Source: Ancylostoma caninum
Lineage: Eukaryota > Nematoda > Chromadorea > Rhabditida > Ancylostomatidae
NCBI GenBank assembly: GCA_037903475.1
Contig: JBAJFG010000582.1
Location: 372,001-436,000 of the forward strand
DNA: 64,000 nucleotides
Reading direction: 5' to 3'
Part shown: positions 22,598-32,106 of the stretch, piece after piece
Layout of the letters: every line of letters starts with the position of its first letter
Position numbering within the stretch: the stretch's first letter is position 1
Notes under the pieces: model-generated
The model's database searches: none
The model's input: only the letters and a program-made list of their open reading frames with translations
What the model was told of the DNA's origin: nothing
Translations under genes and position numbers: made by a program

Positions 22598-24138
22598 CAC
22601 AGTAGCGGGCAAAAAGATTACAACTTTCGGTTATTCGTCTATAACTTCTTTCAAAGTAGAGCATGTAGATTCAAATTTTCAAGCGAGTTGTAACTGTCTA
22701 TAGAAGATAGGAATGAGTTAAAACCTCTTTATGTTGTGCACTTTCCGGTTTTTCAAGATTTTTTCTCGTAGAGGTTGGAATCTGTATATTGGCACAACGT
22801 CTCAATGCAAAATGGCATTAGTCGTTGGAATTTGACCAGGAGTTGGTCCCTTCATGCAGAATCAACTGATTTGCGCTAGAAAATGTGCATCTGTTGGCGA
22901 CTGGTTGACATCTGCGAAGAGTACTTGAGGTTGCTCCTGGAGTGATCCTTTCAGGATGTTTTTGTCAGCCTGGCTCCTTCTATCACCCCTATTCAAAGGG
23001 GGGAGATGCTGCTGACGGTTCTGTAAATCTATAATGGTTACGAGTGCTCGGTTTCAAAGAAGTTCTTCGCTCCCTCGGAATAACCAAATATTCGGGTCAG
23101 TTGCCATGCAGCCGATCGTGCACTTCTCGGGAAAATAAGTTTTGGATTTTTTTTTCTCTCTCAGGAAGAAAGATACCTGGAAGATCCCAAGAGTGATGAA
23201 GGTGCTCCAGGATTTCTGGAATATCGCCGTGTGCATAGCCATTCATGCCGCCTTGGATTTATCGAAACAGGACTACTCGAAGTGATGAGTGCTGGCCACT
23301 GGCGCGAGAGTGTGTGCCCTCTTGCTCTATGAATTTCACTTTTATCTCACAGTCTTTTGCTTTTAAAATGTCTCTTTTCGTTTGCTCCAGCTAATTCCAA
23401 CTGAATTAGCCGGTTTTCATAGTTCCAGGTCACAGTATCCCAATTGGGTGGGGTTTGTGGAGTTCATTGCATTTTAACTGGAAGTCATCTCATCATCCAA
23501 GGCAGCAAAAGTCCCCATGTACACGTCAATATTCTAGGAATACTGGAGCATCTTAACCAATCATAGGATCCTTAGAGTGTCTCGCTTCTCGTGAAAGAAA
23601 AAATTCCAAAACGTACTCTTCGTGTTGTGCACAATAGGCTGCACTGAAGCCAGCCAGAATATTTCAGAACTTCGAGGGAGCAATAAACTAGATTAAGAGC
23701 GAACACTTGTAGCTAAACTTATAGAAGTGTAATGACCATCTTACCTTTCCAAACAGAGCCGATAGAGGGAGCCACGGTGGCAGAAACATCCTTAGAAGAT
23801 CCCTGGTGAACTAAAGCCACACAGCCTTCGCAAATGTCAACCAGTGATCAGCGCCTGCACATTTCCTAGCATATACGGATTGATTCTGCTGCAAGGAACC
23901 AATTACGTCAGATACCAACGATAGAAGCCATTTTGCGAGACATTGCGGTAGGTACCAATATACAGCTTTCAACCTCTGCGAAAAAAAATTCTAAAAAAAA
24001 AACGAAATCCATGGAATGAGGACGTTCCGATTCGTTCCTACGCCAATGGGTGTTTACAACTCCCTCAGACCTTCATGCTCTACTTTGAAAGAAATTGATG
24101 AAAACCAAAAGTTGCAGTCTTTTTGCTCGCTACTGCAT
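22598..24138 (+). mobile_element. Tc1-like transposon with long inverted repeats
   Basis: The left end reads CACAGTAGCGGGCAAAAAGA and the right end is the reverse complement of TGCAGTAGCGAGCAAAAAGA, with TA on both sides (22596-22597 and 24139-24140). The ends resemble the Tc1 terminal sequence CAGTGCTGGCCAAAAAGA and the following ACTTTTGGTT region. The length of 1541 bp is near that of Tc1. The inverted similarity extends well inward: about 22,740-23,150 matches the reverse complement of about 23,590-24,000, giving arms of roughly 0.55 kb. The central part holds short degraded pieces (for example WKIPRVMKVLQDF near 23,175 and LIIQGSKSP near 23,500) that could be transposase remnants. No complete transposase remains. 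Confidence 0.75.
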
Positions 24139-24211
24139 ATATTTTTGAACATTAAAGAAAGAACTATCTAAAATCATAGAGGTTCGTTACACAAATTGTT
24201 TGCTTGCAGTA

Positions 24212-24614
24212 CCCGCACTAAGTTTGTTAAAAATGAACATCCAGAACGCGGATTTGCTTTATTTTCGTTCTAGGATTATAGCTCATCTTAACAAAGCGAT
24301 TCACAGATCAAACCAGGGGTCAAAAACGACAATTGAGTGGGCTACCATATTTCACGAAATCACCCTAAATTCTGATTCTCAACAAGGAAATTCGCAAGTT
24401 TTTAATTCTGCCGCGACCTTGCCGCGCAAGGCGCGCGACATACTTTGATGCGCGGCATGATCCGAGCACTATAAATGACTCCGGAATTTCAATGTTCAAA
24501 ATCGAAATTTAGAGCTGGTTTCATGAAATATGCTAGCCCACTCCAATGCTGCTTCTGATCCCAGGTTTGGTCTGTGAAAGGCTGAATGTTCATTTTTAAC
24601 AAACTTAGTGCGGG
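24212..24614. mobile_element. Palindromic TA-flanked MITE, 403 bp
   Basis: Terminal sequence CCCGCACTAAGTTTGTTAAA is present at both ends in inverted orientation with TA outside (24210-24211 and 24615-24616). Inverted similarity continues through most of each half, for example GAGTGGGCTACCATATTTCA on the left and GAGTGGGCTAGCATATTTCA on the reverse of the right. The centre carries GCGCGGCAAGG/CCTTGCGCGG words. It begins 72 bp after the Tc1-like element. No coding capacity. Confidence 0.85.
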
Positions 24615-24616
24615 TA

Positions 24617-25544
24617 TTGTACTAATAATCTAAACCGAATGCTTCTTTTCGCTCGAGTGTTTTATTATCTGCGGCCATCTCGCTGTGGTGCGAACAACTG
24701 AGTTGACACAATCATCCACAGTGAGTATATTAGCGGAACTGTCTTCTTATTAAAGGGGGAGGAGGGGGGGGGGGGGGGGAAATACGGTGACAACATGTGT
24801 TTTGTTTTTAAAGTAGCACATTCTTCTTTAGGTCCAACGCAAGTGAGGGGTCTTTTCCGGATTCGCTGGAAAGTGCTCCTCCGCTTAGGTCACGTTCGGT
24901 ACAGTGCGGAAGGAACAATAAACATTAGGGTCTACTGATTTTGTTGAGCGGCCGTCCAATTCAGTGGCGCGCCACTAATTGCATCAGTAGGGTTACATGT
25001 TAGACGAGACATACACTTGCTCAGAAACTCATATGAATTTACTTTCTTTGAAATTTCACTTGAAAATCAAGGGTCCAATTTTACTATAGGCACTTCCGCG
25101 TCACGGTCTGTGACTTCAATGAATGGGTCAGGGTTTACAGTTTAACAGAAGGAAGACATTTCTAGATGTTCTCTTGTGTCTTGTTAAATGACGGGCAATA
25201 AAAATAAATCATATGCCGACGTTCCAAAATGCATTAAAATTCTTTCTTTATCTCTCCTTTTCTTTGCTACCACATTTTCAACCCATCCTGTAGGATCTGG
25301 GACCGACTTTCCAACAAGATTGAAAATCTGAAATTCGAAATTCGTGGCATCAAAGGCGCTAAAGAGAACGCTTCTCCTTTTTTTGCGTTTGTCACATTCG
25401 TTGGCGGTGAACGCTTCCTTGACCTTTTGCTCTAACGTGCTCTTGGTCTGGGGTGCCGCCCACATGCTTCAGATCGGCATGCACTGCATCCAGTTACCAA
25501 TGCTTGGATCGCTTTTTTAACCGTTTTCCGGTACTCCAAGTGCA
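24617..25544. other. Intergenic with a G-run
   Basis: A nearly uninterrupted G-run lies at about 24,755-24,780. No exon is supported. The minus-strand frame 25184-25465 has no recognised motif. Confidence 0.4.
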
Positions 25545-26118
25545 CCTCGAGAAAGGAAAAATTCCAAAACTTATTTTCCGTAATGTGCACGATTAGCCGC
25601 ACTGCAACAAGCCCGAATATTTCGGAACTGCGAGGGAGCAATAAGCTGCCTTGAAACCGAACATTTGTTGCCTAACTTATAGAACCATCAGGGTCATTCC
25701 TCCTTTTTAAAGGCGGAAGAGGCGATAGGTGAGGCCAGGGTGACAGAAACACCCACAGAGGATCACTTCAGAACTAATCTCACATAGTCTTTGTAGATGT
25801 CAACCAGTGGTCAGCGCATGTACATTTTCAAGCACATACGGGTCGACTCTGCTGCAAGGAACCAAATCGTTGTCAAATCCTAACGATAGACTCCATTTTA
25901 TGAGACATTGCGGATGGTGCCAAATTACAGATTAAGGCCTCTGTGAGAAAAATTTTTCTCAGAAAAGGATAGTCAATGGAGTAAAAGGATTATTCCTGGT
26001 TTCTATCTTTCATAAGTATCTACAACTCCCATAAAAATTTAATCTCCCACGCCTTGCTTTGGAAGAAGTTATGGGCGAAAAACCAAAAGTTGCAATCTTT
26101 TTGCTCGCTACTGTATAT
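25545..26118. mobile_element. Partial second copy of the Tc1-like element (right arm)
   Basis: The sequence parallels 23,590-24,138 in the same orientation: ATTCCAAAAC, GAGGGAGCAATAA, ACTTATAGAA, GTGACAGAAACACCCACAG, and it ends with TTTTTGCTCGCTACTGTATA, the same terminal word as the complete copy. The left part of the element is absent or unrecognisable. Confidence 0.75.
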
Positions 26119-26316
26119 GCACAAGATGTATTCCTTCTCGTGTGCCCAATTTCCTGATCACCACACCGTCTCCAACTGAGACGTCGTTTCTTCTCCTGCC
26201 ATAGGGGGGATCTTGCTACAAGAAGCGCAAGAAGCCTTGATTTCCTGGAAGGGTCGTTCGCACCCTGTCACCTCTTATTCCGACACTGGAAATTCTTCAG
26301 AAAAATATGTATTCTT

Positions 26317-27050
26317 TCAAAGGTATATAAGGATGTGAAACATGTGAAATGACTTCAATGTCGAATGCACGATCATGATATGTGAAGTTGAGATCTCCGA
26401 GAGAAAAACGCTCAGAACATTCTGGATTACTGTGAAGAGTCCGGGAATAAGCAACAAGAACAAGTGCTGGTCGATAACAAATAATTTTCTGCCGTTCGCA
26501 TCGTTATGCGATCCGTAGGCTGTAAATACTAGCTCAGACACTCGCACCGTGCGAGCGCTCCGAATTTAGGGTCCACCGTGCGAGCGCTGCGTATAAATTT
26601 GGGGGCGGGGCTGTTCGCCGTGCCAGCGGTCAGCGGTCACTGTTACCGTGCGGACGCTCAGCAATGAAGTGTCTGCAGTGGTGCGTGAGAGAGACTACTA
26701 CGGAGAACTGCAGAAAGAAATACTTCGAGGATTTCGAAATCATCTGTTATTCTAGAGAGCTTCTACAACTGCACACGTATTTGCTTGTTCATTAGTGAAT
26801 TATTCATTGTACACCTTCACTAGCTTTGTTTTGATAGAACAACCAAAGGTGTCTTACAATCGTATTGGTTTTCTTCAGAAACATTTGCCATGACTTTGCC
26901 TAGGGGGATTATTATTGCCGTTATCATGAAGGTCGCACTAGCTTCTAACCTTAGGCTCGTTTTTTTAAGGATAATTGGAAGAATCAAATGAAATGCTAGT
27001 ATAAGCAGAGAAATGAGGCTAATGACAGCGGTGTTAAAGCTGATGTGCAT
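26317..27050 (-). pseudogene. Chemoreceptor-like exons, probably a remnant
   Basis: On the minus strand 27050-26945 encodes a Met, then SLISLLILAFHLILPIILKK, a strong membrane helix with basic C-cap, and may end at AAG|GTTAGA. Further on, after acceptor TAGTATTTACAG, a frame (26535-26317) reads GRKLFVIDQHLFLLLIPGLF then TVIQNVLSVF and stops. These look like TM1 and an internal helix of a nematode 7TM receptor. The family was not determined, and the two exons are separated by GC-rich CCGTGCGAGCG repeat sequence at about 26,544-26,665. Confidence 0.3.
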
Positions 27051-27454
27051 AATTGGGGTGCGGGCGAAGTGGATGCGGTGTTCATGTTTATTACCTTCAA
27101 AAACTTTTTAATCAATCTGTCAAGGAAATTTCGAGATTTTAACTAGAATATGCGGGATAATGCCTCGCCAGGTTTCCACTTTCTGCCGAAATTGACGTTT
27201 TTTTCTTTTTTTTTACTTTAATCCTAACATATCCCTATAAAAACGGGGCTAAGGTAAAAAGCTAGTGCGCTTTTTTATTGAATTGCTTCAAATTTTTCCA
27301 CTATTGCAGAATATGAGCAAAGACTGGTGCTCACGTGACTATGATGTTTATAGGATAGGATGCCGCAGGCACGGTGGTGAACATATTCTCTCTTTCGACC
27401 TAAGCCATGACACTTTGTCAGCTTTCATTCTCGGTGGTGTAATAATTTTTTCAG

Positions 27455-29748
27455 AATTGTTCGACGAGTTTTTGGAATCGCGGCGTCGACCGACGGCATG
27501 TAGACGAACTAGAAGGTCGTATACGAGGACCAGAAACAACGGCAAGCGACCCTGGAGAAGTTACCGTGGCAGGTCAGTTTGATAGCTTTACTAGCTCGAT
27601 ACCGTTAGTGTATATGGTGGTATGACGCTAACGTTCAAGCCGATCTAACGCTCAAGTTTTTCACTCTCACACGCTTTCTCCCTTCACGCTTTGGGTGTTT
27701 ATGCGCCCACAGTTGGTCTGTGTCGAAACCTTTTATGATTTTTGACCACTCCATCTTTGCATTGCCGCTTCTCTTGCTGCTTCCACAATTTCGTTGTCAA
27801 CGTGTCAGCACAGCGGTCGGTATATGTGCCTATGTCTTTTTTTGGGAAGGGGGGGGGGTATCAGCTTGCGTCATAGGCTATGCTACCAATCAAACCACCT
27901 GGAATCTGAGAGTGAGATGAACTTGGGCTTCATTCACCTTTCAGGGCCCGAAAATCTTGAGAGAAATGGCACCATCCCACTTGTTCTAGCCCAAAATCTC
28001 GCCTCGTTGGAAGGTTCCACTGTCAGTTATTGGGAAGATATCGCACTGGCTTCTCCTCCTCAACTTGTGGATGAAGAGGGTATCCCAATAGAGAAGGAAG
28101 GAGAAGTCCAGCCTGGTACGCACTCATTGATATTAGAGGCTGACATAACACATTATGGCTTTTTGAATGAAATATTTTCCTGCCGTATATGATCTATGGT
28201 TTTTGAGGGAATGTTTACTACCGTCCTGAATTTGACTTCCGGGCTCCTAGCGAAGAAGGCCCTCGCGTGGTGTCAACACTGTATGACTGTGTCTCCAACG
28301 GAAGGCTCGAATTAAATAGAGCGGCACGCTTGATTATGGATCAAAAACGAAATAGAACATTTCGGCAGGTAAGAAGAAACAGTTCTCTTTAGAATTTTTT
28401 TCCTTTACTAACTACTACTATTATTTTTTTTCTATTTCTTTTTTCTATTACTGAAACTTTATTATGCAAAATAGGAGTTTATCCGTACGGAAGGCGCGGC
28501 ACAAGTCCATCATTTTCTAACCGAAGGGCTCCTCGATCTAGACAACTCCCTGCTTGAAATGAAACTAACAGGGCTTGCAAATTTTTTGCTGGTAAGTGGC
28601 AACTCACTAGTAAAAATTTCAATAAATGATCAAAATTGCTGTTGAGGGTGAGATACAGTGTGCAAAAATGGATAGATTTGTACGGGTACAAGAAATTTCG
28701 GACCGTTCGGCGCCCGCGAAGAAAGCAATTATTTCTACCAAAAAGCTTACACGGACTTAGGAAATAGAAGGACCACCACCGTTCAAGAAGGTTGTGATTT
28801 ATGTGAGTTATAATTTAGGGAAAAGCTCACTTATGCGCACGTTCAGGTAGCGCTGCAAAGGCTGGTGCTAAATTTTCACTCGGACCCGAAGCGCAGTAAC
28901 TTCCAGAACTTCGCTGCGCTCTATCGTTTCATATTGATGCGGGTTGGATATTTAGTTCGGTTTTCTCACATCAAACCCCAAAAAGAGAGCCATATTTAGC
29001 TGAACGATCCTCCTCAGTGCATCCAGGAGTACTCAGTTCGACTAAATGGAAAATCGGGACGAACGAATTCACTCCTTGGCTTTCCACCGGAGTTGAAGAA
29101 TCTATTGTTAGGTTAGTAATTCACATTAATCTCGTTTTTTTATTATAGGCTATTCTTCTAGTTACAGATTTCGGAGAGGATTTAATCGGCTACGGCCACA
29201 ACGAATTAAGAGACGGTGCTGTCATCAACGCTGCCAACTCAAGGTAGTCGTTAGCCTACGTGTTATGTTGTCCTTTTCAATGTGTTTTTAAGTTTCTTCA
29301 TGAGCCTCAGCAATACTCATGAGGAGAGGAGAGTCGCTCTCGAGAACCTGACAGATGAGCGGATTGCGTTTCGGGGTGAGCTTTCCAGAGCTCTACAAAT
29401 TGCACTGTGAGTTCCACTTTTTCAATTTTGGTTTCAAGAGAATTCTCTGCACATGTCATGATTCTCGAACACATCGGAACTCGGAATTCCACTATTAATG
29501 TGACTCCATATCTTAATGTTTCAGAAGACCAATACGACGCAGAAACTAAGCAATGGAGAGCCAATGACGTAAGTATCTAGTCGCACGAAGTTTGTTCCTC
29601 TCTCAAGCAAAACATTTAATGAGTATTCTTCCAGCGGAAAGCTAAAAGAACAACGAAATTCATCGGCGACGAAGCAAGTCTGGATTCGCATACGTCGGCC
29701 ACTGCGCAGGATTCTACGGACTCCGACTCACAAGATCCAACACTGTAA
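27455..29748 (+). CDS. Ten-exon gene, product not recognised (possible ELMO/CED-12-like armadillo protein)
   Basis: Exons: 27455-27572, 27945-28115, 28208-28368, 28475-28591, 28847-28942, 29000-29111, 29162-29243, 29311-29406, 29439-29568, 29635-29748 (TAA stop at 29746-29748). Phases agree at every junction. Donors include CAG|GTAAGA, CTG|GTAAGT, GAC|GTAAGT and ACT|GTGAGT; acceptors include TTTTTTCAG, CACGTTCAG and TTCTTCCAG. The first exon is uncertain: an upstream ATG at 27313 is possible but not phased. The product is about 370 residues or more, helix-rich in the middle (LTGLANFLL joining VALQRLVLNF) with a polar Ser/Asp-rich tail. The block TFRQEFIRTEGAAQVHHFLT resembles the QEFI..DG start of the ELMO armadillo region, but no ELMO or PH domain follows. 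That family link is a weak inference; the gene structure is strong. Confidence 0.75.
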
Positions 29749-30190
29749 ATCCTGTTGTGAACAGCTCTACTTGACGTAATAGAAGTTGTAGTTTAGTCTT
29801 CAAACATCCCGGGTATATTACGAGGTTATCTAACTACGGTTCGTTAGCATATAGTACGAGTATACATCTTTGTAGTGTGACTGCCCTGCTACTGAAGAAG
29901 AATATCTCACTTAACCTCTTCGTTTTTTTCATGTGCTAGGATTTCTGCCCTATAACTGAGATTGTAGTCCATGATAGTTTTGTTCCTTAGGTATCGAAGG
30001 TTAATTCACTCCTGACTTTGTTAACGCTGTTACTTATAAATCATAACCAACAATTATCACGCATTATTCTCAGTTGTTTTGTTACTCACTAATCACTTTT
30101 GCCTCCTACTGATAGCTTCACTGAATGAAGATGATTGAACAATAAATGAGAAGTACTTAGGTAGCTATCTGTGTTCATATCTTGATTAGC
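29749..30190. other. 3' flank of the multi-exon gene
   Basis: No exon is seen. An AATAAA lies near 30,140, about 390 bp after the stop codon, and could be a polyadenylation signal if the 3' UTR is long. Confidence 0.4.
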
Positions 30191-30192
30191 TA

Positions 30193-30455
30193 CTCAGAAC
30201 CCAAAAAACAACTTTCAGATCGCATCTGAAACCTGCTTCCTCAAAAGCTTGTCGACAAGTTGTTCTCACACTTCTTTGCCGACAAGTTGTTCGCCCGAAC
30301 AACTTGTTTTCACTGCTTCTTTGTTGAAAACAAGTTGTCGACAAGCTTTTCGGGCGAACAACTTGTCGGCAAGGAAGTGTGAAAACAACTTGTCAACAAG
30401 CTTTTGGAAAAGCAAGTTTCGGACTCGATCAGAAGCTTGTTTTTGGGGTTCTGAG
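30193..30455. mobile_element. TA-flanked foldback MITE (CTCAGAAC family), 263 bp
   Basis: The ends are CTCAGAACCCAAAAAACAA and the reverse complement GTTTTTGGGGTTCTGAG, with TA outside both (30191-30192, 30456-30457). The interior is a series of ACAAGTTGTCGACAAGCTTT words in both orientations, so most of the element folds on itself. Related copies occur at 35292-43214 (broken by insertions) and 53712-54277. No coding capacity. Confidence 0.85.
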
Positions 30456-30515
30456 TAGGCGTTAGAAACAAGCATTATATGAGAAGAAGGGGCTGCTGTT
30501 GATAATCTTTGAAAT

Positions 30516-30617
30516 CCGTGCGAGCGCTCGCCCCTTAGAGTGCGAACGGAGACTATCGACCGTGCGAGCGGCGTCCACTGACCGTATCTCCCGCGCTGGC
30601 GGCGAGCGCTCGCACGG
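30516..30617. repeat. 102-bp GC-rich inverted-repeat element
   Basis: A perfect 17-bp inverted repeat (CCGTGCGAGCGCTCGCC and its reverse complement) bounds the element. Internal words CCGTGCGAGCG are also shared with sequence near 26,544-26,665 on the other side of the multi-exon gene. Confidence 0.75.
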
Positions 30618-30929
30618 TCATAGACATGCGCTCTCGCGGTTCCAGTGTCTGAGAGGTGTTAGCATAAGTTCTTGTGCTTTTTCAGTTGCGATTTTTCCCA
30701 AACCATTGCCATTTTTCTGCAGAATGCTTCATATCTTTTAAAAGCGCTTCTTTTGCTCTACAACCCTATCAGCATGCTGTCTCACAGAATTTTAAATCAC
30801 TTAATTTCTAGACTCAAGGAGAAAAACGCCAATTTGGAGAAAAACACCATTTCCCCCTTGTATACAACAAAGACCAGAAATACTATTCGAACGTGTAAGC
30901 TGTGTAGAATATAGACGCGGAAGAACATC

Positions 30930-31530
30930 AGCAATGAAACAGTTGCACAGCAAGTTTGGCGATGGTGGGCCCCCACGTTACCATGGGTAAGATGACTAGA
31001 CCGTTCCTATTCGATCCTTTCAGCAGGATTACTAAATCTACATGTTTGGTAGGTTTGAGAACTATGCTATCCGTCTTGACCATACGATTCTTGTCGAGCA
31101 ATTCCCAGCTGTTCATAAAAGAAATCTGTTCGGTCGCAGTGGTTAGTTTCATTGAGACCAAATATGTCTACCTTGAGTTTGGAAGATCACTGATCCCCAG
31201 TCATTTTTTAAAAAAACGTCTCCTATACTGAGTAGATGTCTCTTGCCATGTTTGATGGTCTTTCGAGCTTTAACTAAATGTCATGATAGGTAGGCATTGG
31301 TTGCGCTGTTTTTCATTAGCTCATTGCTCCACTTCGCAAGTTTAAAACTCAAGCATATTGTCGATTTAGAAAAGCTTTCAACAACATTTTTGTAGAGAAA
31401 GATCAGCTCTCTCGAATCGCTTATGAAATGCACCCGAAAGATAACAAATAATTGGAGAAAAGTGCATCCGAAAAAAAAGAGTGTAAAAAAAGAAATGTTA
31501 ACTCCTAATAGCACCAAACGCTGACAATGT
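30930..31530 (-). repeat. Dispersed repeat R1, minus-strand copy without the TTAA MITE
   Basis: The reverse complement parallels 62,655-63,680: ATGCTTGAGTTTTAAAC, GCGAAGTGGAGC, AGTTAAAGCTCGAAAGACCA, GAACAGATTTC and the block around GGATCGAATAGGAACGGTC. It lacks the 423-bp TTAA-flanked insert present at 63 kb. Class unknown; no conserved coding frame was established. Confidence 0.75.
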
Positions 31531-31914
31531 AGCATTTCCCACTTGTCCGCAACAACAGTCAAAAATAAGGCAGGCTGTTCCACAGTAATAGTGAAACCTG
31601 AATGGGTTTATCTTTTGTCCTGTTTTTCTCGGCAACAAGCCCGAGGCGAAGGTTGAAAACTAGCATAGTAGTGTGAGAGTTTGGCGGTCTAGGAAACAGA
31701 TAAGAACTATGAACCACTTCTGCTCCTTCGACGACGAAGACTAAGTCAAAACGTCAGGCTGTGAATCTATCCATCCAGCAAACCTAGTTGACGCAATAAT
31801 AATAAAAAATGCTAATTCTCTCTCAAACAGAAAAGCATTGATCAAGGAGCAGCTGAAAAGAACTCAGTCACGTCCACCATGTGTAAAGAAAAACAGTGGG
31901 AGTGGTTGCGACAG

Positions 31915-32106
31915 GATATATGACGCTGCCAACTTATTTGTCCGCGTAAAAATGCACGTTGGGAATGAATGGCCAAATCCGGACCGTTCGGGGTATGGCA
32001 CAGTGAAAATAAAATGGTGGCATAACTCGAACCGTTCGGATTTTGCCATTCATTTTCTACTTTGCATTTTTGCGAGGACAAATTAGTTGGCAGCCTCATA
32101 TATCGT
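31915..32106. mobile_element. Palindromic MITE of about 190 bp
   Basis: The left arm reads GATATATGACGCTGCCAACT and TTTGTCCGCGTAAAAATGCA; the right arm is the imperfect reverse complement ending GGCAGCCTCATATATCG. Arms are about 90 bp and meet near AATAAAATGG. CGAACCGTTCGG and GGACCGTTCGG words sit symmetrically near the centre. Confidence 0.8.

Noticed and set aside
24750..24783. G-run as a regulatory quadruplex
   Set aside because: A homopolymer run is more simply a simple repeat, and no gene is adjacent.
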